Notes: generated from the sequence alone by a model not told the origin. A DNA stretch of 29,776 nt from Seison nebaliae (GCA_023231475.1 JALJEE010002995.1:1-29776); one strand, 5' to 3'. Positions 1 to 9,904 are shown, numbered from the stretch's first letter. Numbers and translations are program-made.

Positions 1-438
1 ATATTCTTTCTATAAACTTATCTGGCACACCCTAATGTGTTAACAGAAGTTCTTGATACAGTTCACTGTGATTAATTACTATATTTCTATAAATACAATT
101 CATCATATCCACCACATCAACCAATTATTCAAAACTTATAATTTAATTTATCATTTTATATTCAAACATATTCTTATCTTCCTATCATTTTTCAACTTTA
201 ATAAACTATCCTTTTACACTTCTTTCTATCCACTAACTCACTAGTCGAATTATCACTCTCCTCTCCAATCTCATCGAATCATAATTGCCGTTGGATACAC
301 TTTTCACATGGACAAGACAATTAATAAATTATTATAAATCGGAACATACTTATCTACAAACAGATATGATATCCGTGAAGTATCGTTAGTTGAAAATGTG
401 GGTTGACGAAAATTCTCGCTACATTTAAGTGTAATAGA
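1..438. other. AT-rich intergenic stretch
   Basis: No gene is supported here. The one open stretch (53-244) is a run of Ile, Tyr, Phe and His codons, as expected from AT-rich DNA, and has no family resemblance. Confidence 0.6.
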
Positions 439-510
439 GGTTCTATGGTGTAGCGGTGAGCACTCTGGACTTTGAATCCAGCGACCCGAGTTCGAATCTC
501 GGTAGGACCT
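439..510 (+). tRNA. tRNA-Gln (anticodon TTG)
   Basis: A complete cloverleaf decoding CAA. The acceptor stem GGTTCTA (439-445) pairs with TAGGACC (503-509) with one G-U pair. The anticodon stem CTGGA/TCCAG encloses the loop CTTTGAA, giving anticodon TTG. The T-arm is CCGAG, TTCGAAT, CTCGG, a perfect stem with an intact B box. The discriminator is T, no intron is present and CCA is not encoded. A T-run a few bases downstream should stop RNA polymerase III. Confidence 0.95.
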
Positions 511-583
511 GATTTTTAATTATGTTTTTCGAAAGATAAGTAGATTAAAATTTTTTAATATGCGTAAACCTCATTTTCAAATT

Positions 584-604
584 ACCGCTACACCATAGAA
601 CCTC
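584..604 (-). repeat. Inverted copy of tRNA-Gln 5' end
   Basis: These 21 bases are the exact reverse complement of 437-457, which holds the first 19 bases of the neighbouring tRNA-Gln gene plus two 5' flanking bases. The copies are 126 bp apart. A read-through transcript of the tRNA could fold back on this copy. Only the 5' end is present, so it is not a second tRNA gene. It could be debris of a tRNA-headed SINE or of a fold-back cDNA event. Confidence 0.8.
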
Positions 605-605
605 C

Positions 606-1489
606 ATGAAACTTAACGAAATTAATTAGGTGAATCATGAAACAATTGTGCCTCCCAATAACCTGTCTCATTGCTATATGAGTCAGACACTTACTAGAGT
701 AATATTCTGAATTTATAATGGAGTGGAATTGTTCGAGTGAGATATTGTGGTGTTGCCACAGTATCTTGAATGGCGGACAGGGGTCCTGCTCGTCATCGAG
801 ACACCGACATACTATTAGAACTACTATTAGAAGTATTAGAAGATTTTTTTTATTGTAAACCGAAAATCTAGAGGTGTTTTAATGAAATATGTGAAGTTTG
901 TGACGGATAGTAAGATGGCTGTTTGAAACCAAACGAAATTGAACAACGAGTCTTATTGAACGTTATTTTATGACATTTTCGGTATTAACTATTATTTCTT
1001 ATTATTTTATTTAAAATGTTGTTTTGCTTGATCTTCACTTTTATGGTATATCATACATATGAATCATACAATTCGTATGAATCATCATAATCGAGAATCC
1101 TATTAATGTTTAACGATTTGTGTAGCTGGTTGTAGATGGTAATGTTTCTGATTATTTTATTGTATTTAGATAGATTTTATGTATACATGATTTTATTTTT
1201 CACTTCAGTTTGCATTTCTTCAATTAATATACTGAAAAATGATAACGTATGGAACAAATGTTGTTCCTGACAGTTCCGTTTCATGGACAAATCTATTTTG
1301 GAATAAGGAGACTTCAATGAATTAAGAACAACTTTTCTTATTTCATATTCATCTTCCTCTCAATTTACCATTTATCGTTTAATACGTAGGTAATTGTGTG
1401 TTATTGGTCTTTTGCTATAATGTGTTCTGATGCAGGAGATAAAATATTTTCCAGTCCTTATTGAAATATATGTATTTGAATAGTATCTC
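606..1489. other. Intergenic; a few hairpins, no gene
   Basis: No coding sequence is supported. The only non-AT-rich patch is 735-810, where three short inverted repeats follow each other (741-765, 778-788, 789-800). See the separate entry. Confidence 0.5.
741..800. other. Cluster of three consecutive hairpins, possible structured RNA
   Basis: The first hairpin has a 10-base stem, GATATTGTGG against CCACAGTATC (one G-U pair as RNA), with a 5-nt loop. It is followed by CAGG-GGT-CCTG and then CTCG-TCAT-CGAG. The patch is clearly more GC-rich than its surroundings. No RNA family is recognised and there is no adjacent coding start, so this is only a structural candidate. Confidence 0.3.
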
Positions 1490-1560
1490 GACTGTGATAG
1501 TATAGTGGTCAGTACTTCGAGTTGTGGCCGCGACAACCGATTTGTGATCCTGGTTTGAAC
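1490..1560 (+). pseudogene. tRNA-His relic
   Basis: The 5' half closely follows animal tRNA-His: TAGTATAGTGG in the D-arm region and TTGTGGC as the anticodon loop (GTG). The T-arm is decayed: the expected TTCGAAT loop reads TTGTGAT, and the acceptor strands no longer pair (ACTGTGA against the expected 3' partner). The B-box promoter is therefore damaged. This may be a dead tRNA gene or the head of a tRNA-derived SINE. A T-run follows. Confidence 0.65.
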
Positions 1561-2232
1561 AATTTTTGTTTATTATAAAATTCCAAAAAATTATTATTTA
1601 AAAATTTGAATATTCATTAGTTTCATTTATTGATCATTTACCGTTCTCCATTTTAATATTCATTTACTTAAAATCCTAATTTGGCCAATCCGCAATGAAT
1701 GGGAGTAAGAAAAAGTAAGGAATAGTCAGGTTCCGGAATAGTTACGAATGGTTAAAAATGTTTTATGATTTTTAAATCGTTGAACATTTTTTAAACATTT
1801 CTAATTTAAGTCGAATCGCCGTGGGGTAAATTATAAAGAAGAAAAGATAACTTCTGAAATAAATATTAAACGTAAATTCTTACCGATCATCATCCGAACT
1901 ATTCTATTATATGTATGATCAAGAGATGATGTTAATGACTTTTCGGTGTTCACAGATAGAAACTAGTAGAAAGAACCCATAGTAATCCATAATAATGATC
2001 ATAATAATTTCAATTTAAGAGAGAAAACTTGCAACGATGATGAAATGAGTTGAATGATTCGAGGTATTTATATTTTACTCGGGTCTTGAACTGCTTCTTT
2101 TCAACTAAATCTCACCAATCGAACAAAGCACAAAATATATATGCAATAATTATAAATAAGATTATTACGCTTCATCGATGTAAAGCAATATAATGAAAGT
2201 AATGCAAGATCAAATTATAAGGATCCGGAAAA
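1561..2232. other. Intergenic; LINE-like 3' tail motif only
   Basis: AT-rich with no supported gene. At 1812-1830, on the minus strand, it carries a motif close to the 3'-terminal motif of the three LINE relics in this window (TTTACCCC....GATTCG). No LINE coding sequence is visible beside it, so it is either a tail-only insertion or a chance match. Confidence 0.35.
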
Positions 2233-2391
2233 ATGGAAGAAGGTAATAAGATTAACGTCTCTATTAATGAGAATCTGTCAGAGAAATTCAAGAATTTTGA
2301 ACAGTTAATTGAATTTTCTTTTCCTGATAAAATTTTTTTGGATAACGTCAAACGCTCCTTCAGACGAAAGCGGTCATGGTTAGAAATGTAG
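2233..2391 (+). CDS. Short coding-like exon, unknown protein
   Basis: An ATG-started stretch of 52 codons, rich in charged residues (MEEGNKINVSINEN..., ...NVKRSFRRKRS), with coding-like composition unlike the surrounding AT repeats. A donor-like GTTAGA lies just before the stop (after CGGTCATG), so it may be a first exon continuing into the open region at 2565-2858. I could not find a join that keeps both frames open. No family is recognised. It may instead be chance. Confidence 0.3.
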   Translation: MEEGNKINVSINENLSEKFKNFEQLIEFSFPDKIFLDNVKRSFRRKRSWLEM

Positions 2392-2564
2392 CCGCAAATA
2401 CGGATTAGTATAATATGGAATTGCTCATGAATTGCTAAAACAGCATTGTTAATGAACTAGTTGAATTATTCGCTCATTCAACATTTAAAACCGCATAAGA
2501 GCATTAATCAGCCAACTTTATTTATCATTATTATTTGCGATTTTCTTCTGCATATTTAATTGTT

Positions 2565-2858
2565 TTATTTCTAACGAAAGAAAGTTTTGAAAACGATACG
2601 AAATGTTTCATAAACGGAAACGCAAAATATCATTATTCAAAGACGCGATGCACAATAAAATTACAACGAAACTCTATTCGGAATAACATTTCAATCAACG
2701 AATCGTTTTTAATTGAAAGAAGAAATTTATTTGAACGTGTAAATTCACTATTAAAATCAATGAATAATCAATGGAACGACTATGAAAACTGTTGTGAAAA
2801 TAATGATAAGAATAATTATGAGAATTATGATGAAAATGATTATGAGAACTATCATTAA
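2565..2858 (+). CDS. Coding-like stretch, unknown, ends in Asn/Glu/Tyr repeats
   Basis: An open frame whose first part looks coding (KESFENDTKCFINGN..., NESFLIERRNLFERVNSLLK), while its last 30 codons are a degenerate triplet-phased repeat (NDYENCCENNDKNNYENYDEN). The track opens with non-ATG codons, so if real this is an internal or last exon with an unidentified start. Candidate acceptors lie around 2500-2580. No family is recognised. The repeat tail suggests lineage-specific sequence or simple-repeat expansion. Confidence 0.25.
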   Translation, partial: LFLTKESFENDTKCFINGNAKYHYSKTRCTIKLQRNSIRNNISINESFLIERRNLFERVNSLLKSMNNQWNDYENCCENNDKNNYENYDENDYENYH

Positions 2859-2912
2859 AATTATTATAAGAATATTATTAAGAATATTATTGAGAATATT
2901 ATTATTAAAATG
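2785..2912. repeat. Degenerate AT-rich tandem repeat
   Basis: A run of variants of the unit AAGAATATTATT / GAAAATGATTATGAG, all in a 3-base phase. It gives overlapping open frames on the plus strand. This is simple-sequence expansion and needs no function. Confidence 0.75.
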
Positions 2913-2953
2913 TTTAGTCTTCTTTTTTCCAATCGAAAATTTGGAAGATATCT

Positions 2954-3921
2954 CTAATATGATAACATTCGTAAAGTTCTGACCTTCTTATTACCTACGG
3001 CTTTGATTGTTCGTTTCCCATAAAACTCCGTACATACTTGATCAACAAGCGATTCTAATGTTTCACTGACGACCTTCTTCACCATTTCGTCATTACGTTT
3101 CATTCTATCAGTTGTCTCCGCTTTACAATTTCCCGGATCACATGATAATTCTGAACGTTGTTCATATCGAATAGCATGCTGTATATGCTCCTCGTGCATT
3201 AACCATGGTTTGCATAGATTGATTGTAATACATTTGTAAAGATTAAGAGCCTCTTGCGTCTTAACGAATCGAGAGAAATTTTTCTGAATCAACCCATAAT
3301 TTCGTTCCCAATTATATCTCACTAAATCTTTTAAGTCTTGATGACATCCAATCAATATGTAGCATATGTTTAGTTTGAGTAAAATGAAGCGCAACAAGTG
3401 ATAGAGGAGTTGTATCTGGAAAAGTAACTCGTTGCTACCAAGTCGACGCCTTAACGAACCTAAATTATATTCATTCATTTTTAACTTTATCTAAAAACCG
3501 AAATATTTTTCTTATTTGTTTGCAAATTTAAAATAGAAACTTCAGCTATTTCTCTTTTCAACACTTCTTCCCGTACCGGTGTTTTACTATAACAATGGTC
3601 GATAAATCGATTAAATTTGACGGTAATTTTATTCAACTGGGTGACTAGATGATAATCTAATCTCTGTCTGTTGTCACCTATGTCATTCCGTAACCGTAGG
3701 AACACGTCCTCCTTCTTAAATCTCTCCATAAATATCTTCAACTTATACAATCCATGAATGAATCGAATTGATCTCGTATCGATTATCCGAATGTTTCTTA
3801 TTTGCGTAACAAATTGCTCTAATGTGTTGAACATGTGGATGAACTTGGTATGAAAAGAAAGTTGAGAAAGTGCAGTCTCCCTCAGAAAATTGATCTTGCT
3901 TTCTTTCAGTTGGAACAGCAT
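2954..3921 (-). CDS. Unknown two-exon protein, about 305 aa
   Basis: Two long minus-strand frames lie end to end. The first starts with ATG at 3921 (in-frame TAA just upstream) and the second runs to a stop at 2954. A 50-nt intron at 3491-3540 (GTTTCT...TTTTTAG) joins them in phase 0: exon 1 is 3541-3921 (127 codons) and exon 2 is 2954-3490. The predicted protein is basic and mostly helical, with a leucine-rich stretch near residues 145-175 (NELLFQIQLLYHLLRF...) and a few cysteines (CDPGNC). There is no signal peptide and I recognise no family. The alternative is two separate genes of 144 and 174 aa, but the exact phase match of a minimal intron favours one gene. Confidence 0.6.
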
Positions 3922-3994
3922 TTCTGATTAAATTCGAATTAGCTGTTAATATAGACGGATATGTGGATCGCTTAAACTGATGACGTGTCAACAA

Positions 3995-5394
3995 TGAGAA
4001 GATTGAAATGAAAGAATAGTTGGAGATGAATGAAAAAGTAAGAATGACGACTGATACCGTTAAGACAAACCGAACTTAATTGTTTAAAGTTTCGAGCTGT
4101 CTCAAAAGGAAAAATGATAGTTTGAAGTTTCTATGAAAAACTATAATAATTCTTACCAAAAAAAATTTGAATATTACGCTTAAACTTTCCTGTTGGTGTT
4201 CAGTCAGTGCGCCAGTTCAAACATATACCATTTGTGCAAGTAACTCGAGAACAAAAAAGTCATTAAGTAGAAATATAAATAACAAAAAAATAATATTACT
4301 GGTTTATTCTTTAAATTCTCATTAGGATCAAACAATTCATACAAAGTGTAAGAGATGTTGCATAAAAATACAAACAGTAAGAGAAAGTTCGGAATGAAAA
4401 ATTGAGGCAGATATAACTATGTATTTGATATTAAAATAATTCGTGTTACTTGAAGTCTGAGGGAAATAAGAGATAAGACAATCAGAAAACTGTTGAATTC
4501 TAATTAATCTTACTTTACACAGTAAAGTTTACAGTATAAAGTTTACATGAACCCTCTTAGAGTTTTGAAATTCTTGAACAAATTTATATTATACACATTT
4601 GTATGCATAGATTTATTGTCATTATATTTATTCCAAGCACATTCTTACATTTATTTCAATAATCGAATGTGGATAGTATATTGAAAAATATTAGTTTGAA
4701 AATGAAATGGTTAACTGAAACTGTAACTTGTTATCCGCAGTTGATAAATATCAAATTAGTATTTAAAGTTTGATCACATTTTTAAAATATAAAAGAATGA
4801 ACCAGTCGATAATAAGTAACGTACAAATCTCATTTTTTGATTGTCGAATTTGATAATTCCGTTTGATCATTCTGGAAAATATAATTATTGGAAGTGGAAT
4901 AATGACTTCAGGAGATGTTTATATTGTGAAGTCAAAAGTCTTACCAATATCAAGTTTTAGTGATCTTTAAAATCTAAAGCGAAAACTTGATTTTATTATT
5001 ATTATTATATTTTAAAGTTCACAATGTCTTTGTACAGTGTAAGTTCAATACATAAAGATGAACAGTTTTAGACTCGAAATTTCTAAAACTCTTGATATGA
5101 ATTATTTCAGAATTTGCGGGATATTCCTAGCAAGTTTCCTAAACAACGAACCATATTATTTTAAAGGATGATTGTTAGAGAATTGTTAAGAAATACTAAA
5201 TTGCGGTTTGTTTAATTTTGACACGATAATCGATTTTAAAATTTTCCATAAAACAATTTAACTTCATTTTCTACTTTTTTTTACAATCCATTTTTAATAG
5301 AAATTTCAAAATATAGTCAACTTGAATATTCAAAAATCACTTAATCGACAATTCGACAATTAAGTTTTGATGAATTAAGGGAGCATGAAGGACG
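3995..5394. other. AT-rich intergenic stretch
   Basis: I see no coding frame, RNA gene or ordered repeat in these 1.4 kb beyond short AT-rich runs such as the ATT repeat near 4993. Confidence 0.5.
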
Positions 5395-6415
5395 TTTAAA
5401 CTATGGTAATATATATTCCACATATGTTCCACCGGTCGAATAAAAATCAATGGACATATTGGAAACGAATATGCAATCAATAAAGGCGTACGTCAAGGTT
5501 CCATCCTCGCCCCTTGGATATTTGGGAAAATACTTCATTATGTATTAATTCCTTGCAATAACCAATTCTTGTTTTCATCGGAAAACTATAATTATCTCGC
5601 AGTTCTTGCATATTCTGATGGTATAGTCATCCTCGCTAATTCATCAAAAAACCTGAAAACGGTTTATGATGTAGTAGTGAGAAGAATGAGCCTGTGTGGA
5701 ATTGAATGTAACACCAGAAAGTCCAAACTCCTAACTAATCGAACCATCTTACATCGTTATTTGGAACTTCGTGAAATAGTCTACAATGATCTAATTTTCC
5801 TCAGATGTAGAATCGATAATCGCTTGAAGTCTTCATCGTCCATTGATAAAATTAGATCAAAATTTATCCGAGCATTTTATTCCTTTCACCATCGATGTAA
5901 AATATTCTCAATCGACTTGAAAATCCAACAATTTCGTACATTTTGCAAGGATTTTTATGGAATTTAGGCATCTATCTCATTTTCCTTACAGTCCATGACC
6001 TCCATTGGATAGAGCATACAATCGGTGCTGCCACATCTTACTCGGATGTCAACGTCCTTTCAATCGAGCATTTATGTTCTAATTAATGGACATCTCTTCT
6101 TTCCCATTGTTAATCGTTAAGAGGTATTTGTCCCTCGTTTCCGATATTAACATATCTTCTTTTCATCATCGACATATGCAGAATGTGAACAATTCAACAG
6201 TTGTGCAAAATTTTTCTGTCAATATTATGTTTTACAATATCCCATATCCAGGGAAGATTTGGAAGCACATTTATTCCTATTCATCTGAGGGATGGGTTGT
6301 CTCGTGGTCGTGATTTTATTTCCAGTAACAATTTTTCTTCTTTTATTGATTTTCTTTACGCTTTACCCTATAGGGATTCCGATCCCTATAGTATGATATT
6401 GATTCCAAAATAAAA
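5395..6415 (+). mobile_element. LINE (non-LTR) relic: reverse transcriptase palm to 3' end
   Basis: A 5'-truncated non-LTR retrotransposon. Around 5485-5520 it encodes GVRQGSILAPWIF, the motif before the catalytic box of LINE reverse transcriptases. The catalytic YADD appears as YSDG near 5613. Then come the thumb (CNTRKSKLLTN) and the C-terminal region (KFIRAFYSFHH, FCKDFYGI). Translated similarity to the relic at the right edge continues past the stop at 5967: RAFMF and then PLLIVKRYLSLVSDI are readable in shifted frames near 6060-6150. The 3' end is marked by a perfect 10-bp hairpin at 6368-6391. With a mutated catalytic site and several frame breaks, this copy is dead. The clade is probably within the Jockey/CR1/L2 group, judged only by style. 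Confidence 0.85.
6363..6391 (+). repeat. LINE 3'-end motif and perfect hairpin
   Basis: TTACCCTATAGGGATTCCG (6363-6381) matches the motif at the ends of the other LINE relics. Here it extends into a perfect inverted repeat, CTATAGGGAT at 6368-6377 and ATCCCTATAG at 6382-6391, with loop TCCG. As RNA that loop would be a UNCG tetraloop, a known very stable class. A 3' RNA hairpin is a typical recognition site for LINE reverse transcriptases. Confidence 0.8.
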
Positions 6416-6782
6416 TGATAGAATGAAAATGATAGATTCCATTATATCTAACAGAATTTCCATTTGTTAATAGTAACAAATCGACTTAAATAGCTGAAGG
6501 AATATACGAATAAATATAAAGTTGAATTAGATTATAATCAAACCTAAATGAATGGATAAACTCATCAACATCATTATTAACGCGAATTTGAAGACAATTA
6601 ATAATTATTTATAACATGGGACAACACAGACAACATTTGATAAGAAAATGAACCGAAATGTGGAAGTTGGTAAATTGGAAGAAATAAGAAAATAGTTTTA
6701 TAAGTTTAGTTTGAAAAAAAGGTGTTTAATTGTTATTAATGATCAGAACTTATTGTCATAGTTGTTGACAGAAAATGTACAT
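6416..6782. other. Intergenic, 3' flank of ACSF2-like gene
   Basis: AT-rich, no gene seen. It should hold the 3' untranslated region of the minus-strand acyl-CoA ligase, but I see no clear AATAAA close to the stop. Confidence 0.5.
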
Positions 6783-8474
6783 TCATTTTCCTTGAAGGAT
6801 TTCCTTGCCCATACGCCTCAACTCAACTTTTTTCACCTTGCCACTGGTGGTCAAAGGGAATTGTTCAATGAATTGCCAATATTTGGGAATTGAGTTGGCA
6901 CTTAAAAGGCGTGTACAGTGTTCATGCAATTTGTTCGTAGAAATTTTTTCTTTCAAAATACAGAATGCCATAATTTCTTCATGATTTGGTTGTTCGGTAG
7001 GAATTCCGACAACCTCCACCGATTTAATCTGATCGATTAACAATAGTTTATTCTCAATCGTTTCAACATCGATCTCCTTTCCATGAATTTTAATGATATC
7101 AGTTAAACGACCAGATATGCGAATATATCCCTCTGTATCCATGGAACCCATATCACCTGTATGATACCAATTATTTTCATCGAAACTTTTCGTTGTTGCT
7201 TCATCATCATGAAAATATTCTTTCATGACGGAATAACCTCGTACACAAACTTCACCATCTTTATTCCGTTCAATGATACGTCCTGACTCTTCCTTTGACT
7301 GTATACTAATTTCCTGATGTTGCTGAATTCGACCAACAGTTGTCAATTGAATAGAGAGAGGAGAATCGTAATCAGATTGAGTTACGAGAGGAGAATTTTC
7401 AGTTGAACCATAACTGTTCATGATATGTCGAATATCCATTTCTTCCACTATCCTCTTTAATAATTCTTCGTGAATGACGGAACCAGCAATTATCGCTTTC
7501 GTCACCGTCGAATAATAATGGGATTGAAATACGGGACTTGTCAATTGCTCTAAATACATAATCGGCACCCCAAAGATAGCAGTACAACGTTCGTCGAAAA
7601 CTGATTTTATTGTTGACGCCACATCAAATTGAGGTGATGGCATGATTATGGTGGAACCATATAAAGTGGAAGAAAGAATTCCGAGTACCATACTGAATGC
7701 ATGGAAGAGAGGAACGGGCAAACAAATCTTTTCGTCAGTAGAAAATTTCATATTGAGACCGGTGAAAAGAGCATTATTCAAAATATTTTTATGAGTCAAC
7801 ACTACCGCTTTCGATGGTGCTGTAGTACCAGATGTATACTGAATATTAGCAACATCGTTACATTTACATATTTTTTCAACTTTCCTTAAACTTTCGTCTT
7901 GGATATCAGTTCCCAATGAGAGAAGATCCTCCCATTCGTTATCGAGAGAAATTGTCTGAGCTAAATTCGAAGATTTCTTATGAATATTCATCATCAACGG
8001 ACAAGTATCATGACCATTAAATGTATCGGAATAAAGTAGAATTGAAGCTTCACTATCATTCAACGAATGTTGTAATTCAGTTTTGGTGTAGGCCGGATTC
8101 AAATTAACTAATATCACTCCGATTCGAGCACATGCAAATTGGACAACTGTCCACTCGTATCGATTGTGTGACCAGATAGCGACTTTATCTCCATTTCTTA
8201 AGCCAATTTGTAGAAATGATTTAGCTAGTCGATTTGTAGCACTCCATAAATCCCCGTAAGTATATCGCTTTTCATCAATCTTAGTTATAATGGCATCTTT
8301 CGTTCTATATAATTCACATGATTTCTGAAATCTCTCACCAATTGTTTCATTAGTCAACGGAATACTCGTATCTCCTTTGTCATATGCCAAACTTGTGAAA
8401 GAAACACTAGACACTTCAAGTAACTTCTTTTGATTCATTTTCAAAGGCAGAAGATGCTTCACAATTCTATTCAT
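6783..8474 (-). CDS. ACSF2: Acyl-CoA ligase, ACSF2-like, mitochondrial
   Basis: A 563-aa ANL-superfamily adenylating enzyme that activates fatty acids as acyl-AMP and then acyl-CoA. In 563-residue numbering: divergent P-loop YTSGTTAPSKAVVLTH at 213-228, YGSTE at 355-359, YHTGD at 437-441, GRLTD at 455-459, and the A10 catalytic lysine (SGKVKK) at K546. The order and the N-terminal GERFQKSCELYRTKDAI block fit human ACSF2 (615 aa), a medium-chain enzyme. The basic N-terminus without acidic residues (MNRIVKHLLPLKMNQKK) fits mitochondrial import. I start at the ATG at 8474; the codons upstream lack ATG and an in-frame TGA follows. No intron is present. Oddity: the canonical TSGTTG.PKG is TSGTTAPSKA, losing two glycines but keeping the lysine. 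The other core motifs are intact, so it is probably functional. Confidence 0.9.
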   Translation of the reverse strand: MNRIVKHLLPLKMNQKKLLEVSSVSFTSLAYDKGDTSIPLTNETIGERFQKSCELYRTKDAIITKIDEKRYTYGDLWSATNRLAKSFLQIGLRNGDKVAIWSHNRYEWTVVQFACARIGVILVNLNPAYTKTELQHSLNDSEASILLYSDTFNGHDTCPLMMNIHKKSSNLAQTISLDNEWEDLLSLGTDIQDESLRKVEKICKCNDVANIQYTSGTTAPSKAVVLTHKNILNNALFTGLNMKFSTDEKICLPVPLFHAFSMVLGILSSTLYGSTIIMPSPQFDVASTIKSVFDERCTAIFGVPIMYLEQLTSPVFQSHYYSTVTKAIIAGSVIHEELLKRIVEEMDIRHIMNSYGSTENSPLVTQSDYDSPLSIQLTTVGRIQQHQEISIQSKEESGRIIERNKDGEVCVRGYSVMKEYFHDDEATTKSFDENNWYHTGDMGSMDTEGYIRISGRLTDIIKIHGKEIDVETIENKLLLIDQIKSVEVVGIPTEQPNHEEIMAFCILKEKISTNKLHEHCTRLLSANSIPKYWQFIEQFPLTTSGKVKKVELRRMGKEILQGK

Positions 8475-9004
8475 TTTCGCCAATTTCTTTCTACTTCGTC
8501 ATCTCGCCCAGACAGCTAGATGAAATATGAGGAACTTATGTTATTTAACAGATTTCTTCTTCGTTTGCTGAAATGTTAATTCAAATTTGTTTATTCTCTC
8601 TTTCGTCCCTCTCTCACAATGTTTACATTGAAGGACGTACATTCAGGAGACAGTCAACTCTCATTGTATAATAAATTCTTTGCTTATCGCAAACATCCTT
8701 CACCATCCCTTTCGAATAAATAACGTCGTTTATTGTATACATGTCATCCGCAGTAAATGCTCAATGGTTATCTAACTTTCTACATGATCTAAATTCTCTT
8801 GTTCGATGAACATTCGATTGATTCTATTCTCTTCTATTCGATTGAATTCATAATTCACCTTCTGTCCCTATCCTAGAACAAGTATAATCGGAAAAACTTT
8901 AATTTCCTTATCCTAATAATAATGATTAGAAGATATTTAAAAATATGATTATCGGGTTTGAAGGCTCCTATAAAAAAAAGTTTGTAGTTTGATCAAGTGG
9001 AATC
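8475..9004. other. Intergenic, promoter side of ACSF2-like gene
   Basis: No gene is seen. It must contain the ACSF2-like promoter, but no motif stands out. Confidence 0.5.
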
Positions 9005-9265
9005 TAGGAGCGTAACTCACCTAAGGTGAGTCTATACTCTCTATATTTTTTTCGAACTCTCTTTTTTATATTCGGAGTAGAAATCACTCTAATTTCGGAG
9101 TGAAACTCACTCTGTGAAAAAACGCTTAATTTACTGCAATTTTGAGAGGAACTCACCCACTATCAATATTTCAGAAAGGAACTCATCCATTTTTCTCCGT
9201 ACACAGAGGAACTCATCTTCTTTATGATATTTCTCCGTAGGAACTAACTCTAGTTCCGCTCCGTA
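9005..9265. repeat. Degenerate repeat of GGAACTCAY, about 30-bp period
   Basis: The core GGAACTCA[C/T] occurs at 9148, 9178 and 9208, exactly 30 bp apart. Weaker relatives lie at 9240 (GGAACTAAC), 9102 (GAAACTCAC) and about 9080 (AAATCACTC), and a CTCCGTA element recurs at about 9196, 9233 and 9259. The left end carries a perfect 8-bp inverted repeat ACTCACCT-A-AGGTGAGT (9015-9031). It lies in the intergenic space between two divergent genes. It could be a decayed minisatellite or a cluster of binding sites. Confidence 0.6.
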
Positions 9266-9904
9266 ATCCGACGAAGTGAATCTGGTATGACTTTCATGAT
9301 AACTTCTATGATAAGAAATTCTAATAATTGAGTTGTATTTTTAGAATAATAGTTATATGAACATTTTTATAATAATCATATATATATGTATTTATCTGCT
9401 ACCGTAATAATTAAGGAGAAGGGTGTGATATTAGCAGTTAGTATTAAGTGCAGTTTTATAGATCGATTTAAGTATCAGAGATATATAAATGACTCTTGTA
9501 AAAATTGTTCTAGCATTATTCCGTAAATTAATTTCAAAATAATTCCATCATCAATATTTTATGTAAGTTAAACATATACATGATAGAATAATTAAACAAT
9601 TTTAAAATCAATGAACTCACAATTCTCTATGAAAGATAAACTAAAAATACTAAACGACCAAAAGATGAAGTTAGTCGAATTATGAAAGAATGAGAATAAT
9701 TGATGAGCATCAATTAATCGAAAACTTAATTAGAATTAGTAACCTAATAGAGAAGGTGTTAAGTCTCACTTGGAACTATTACTATTTCTTTTATCTTCTC
9801 CCCGGTTGAATAATAATTGAAATAATTCACTTAAATTCTAAGTTTAATGGAAAATTAAAAGAAAACATGGTAATTTGGTTTTTAGATATAGTTTCTTGTT
9901 AAAT
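9266..9904. other. Intergenic, 5' flank of SPOUT1
   Basis: AT-rich, no gene. A possible acceptor (TTTTTTAG, near 9894) lies just before the SPOUT1 start and could end a 5'-UTR intron. Confidence 0.45.

Noticed and set aside
53-244. 63-codon open frame at the left edge
   Set aside because: Composition is only Ile/Tyr/Phe/His/Asn, as random AT-rich DNA gives; no family, no supporting signals.
584-604. Primer-binding site of an LTR retroelement
   Set aside because: Such sites match the 3' end of a tRNA; this one matches the 5' end, and no LTRs are visible.
4129-4142. Third X-box-like site, GTTTCTATGAAAAA
   Set aside because: One consensus position fails and no gene start lies nearby.
8475-8483. 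Upstream TTG start for the ACSF2-like ligase
   Set aside because: Animal genes start at ATG; the ATG at 8474 is the first in frame and an in-frame TGA lies upstream.
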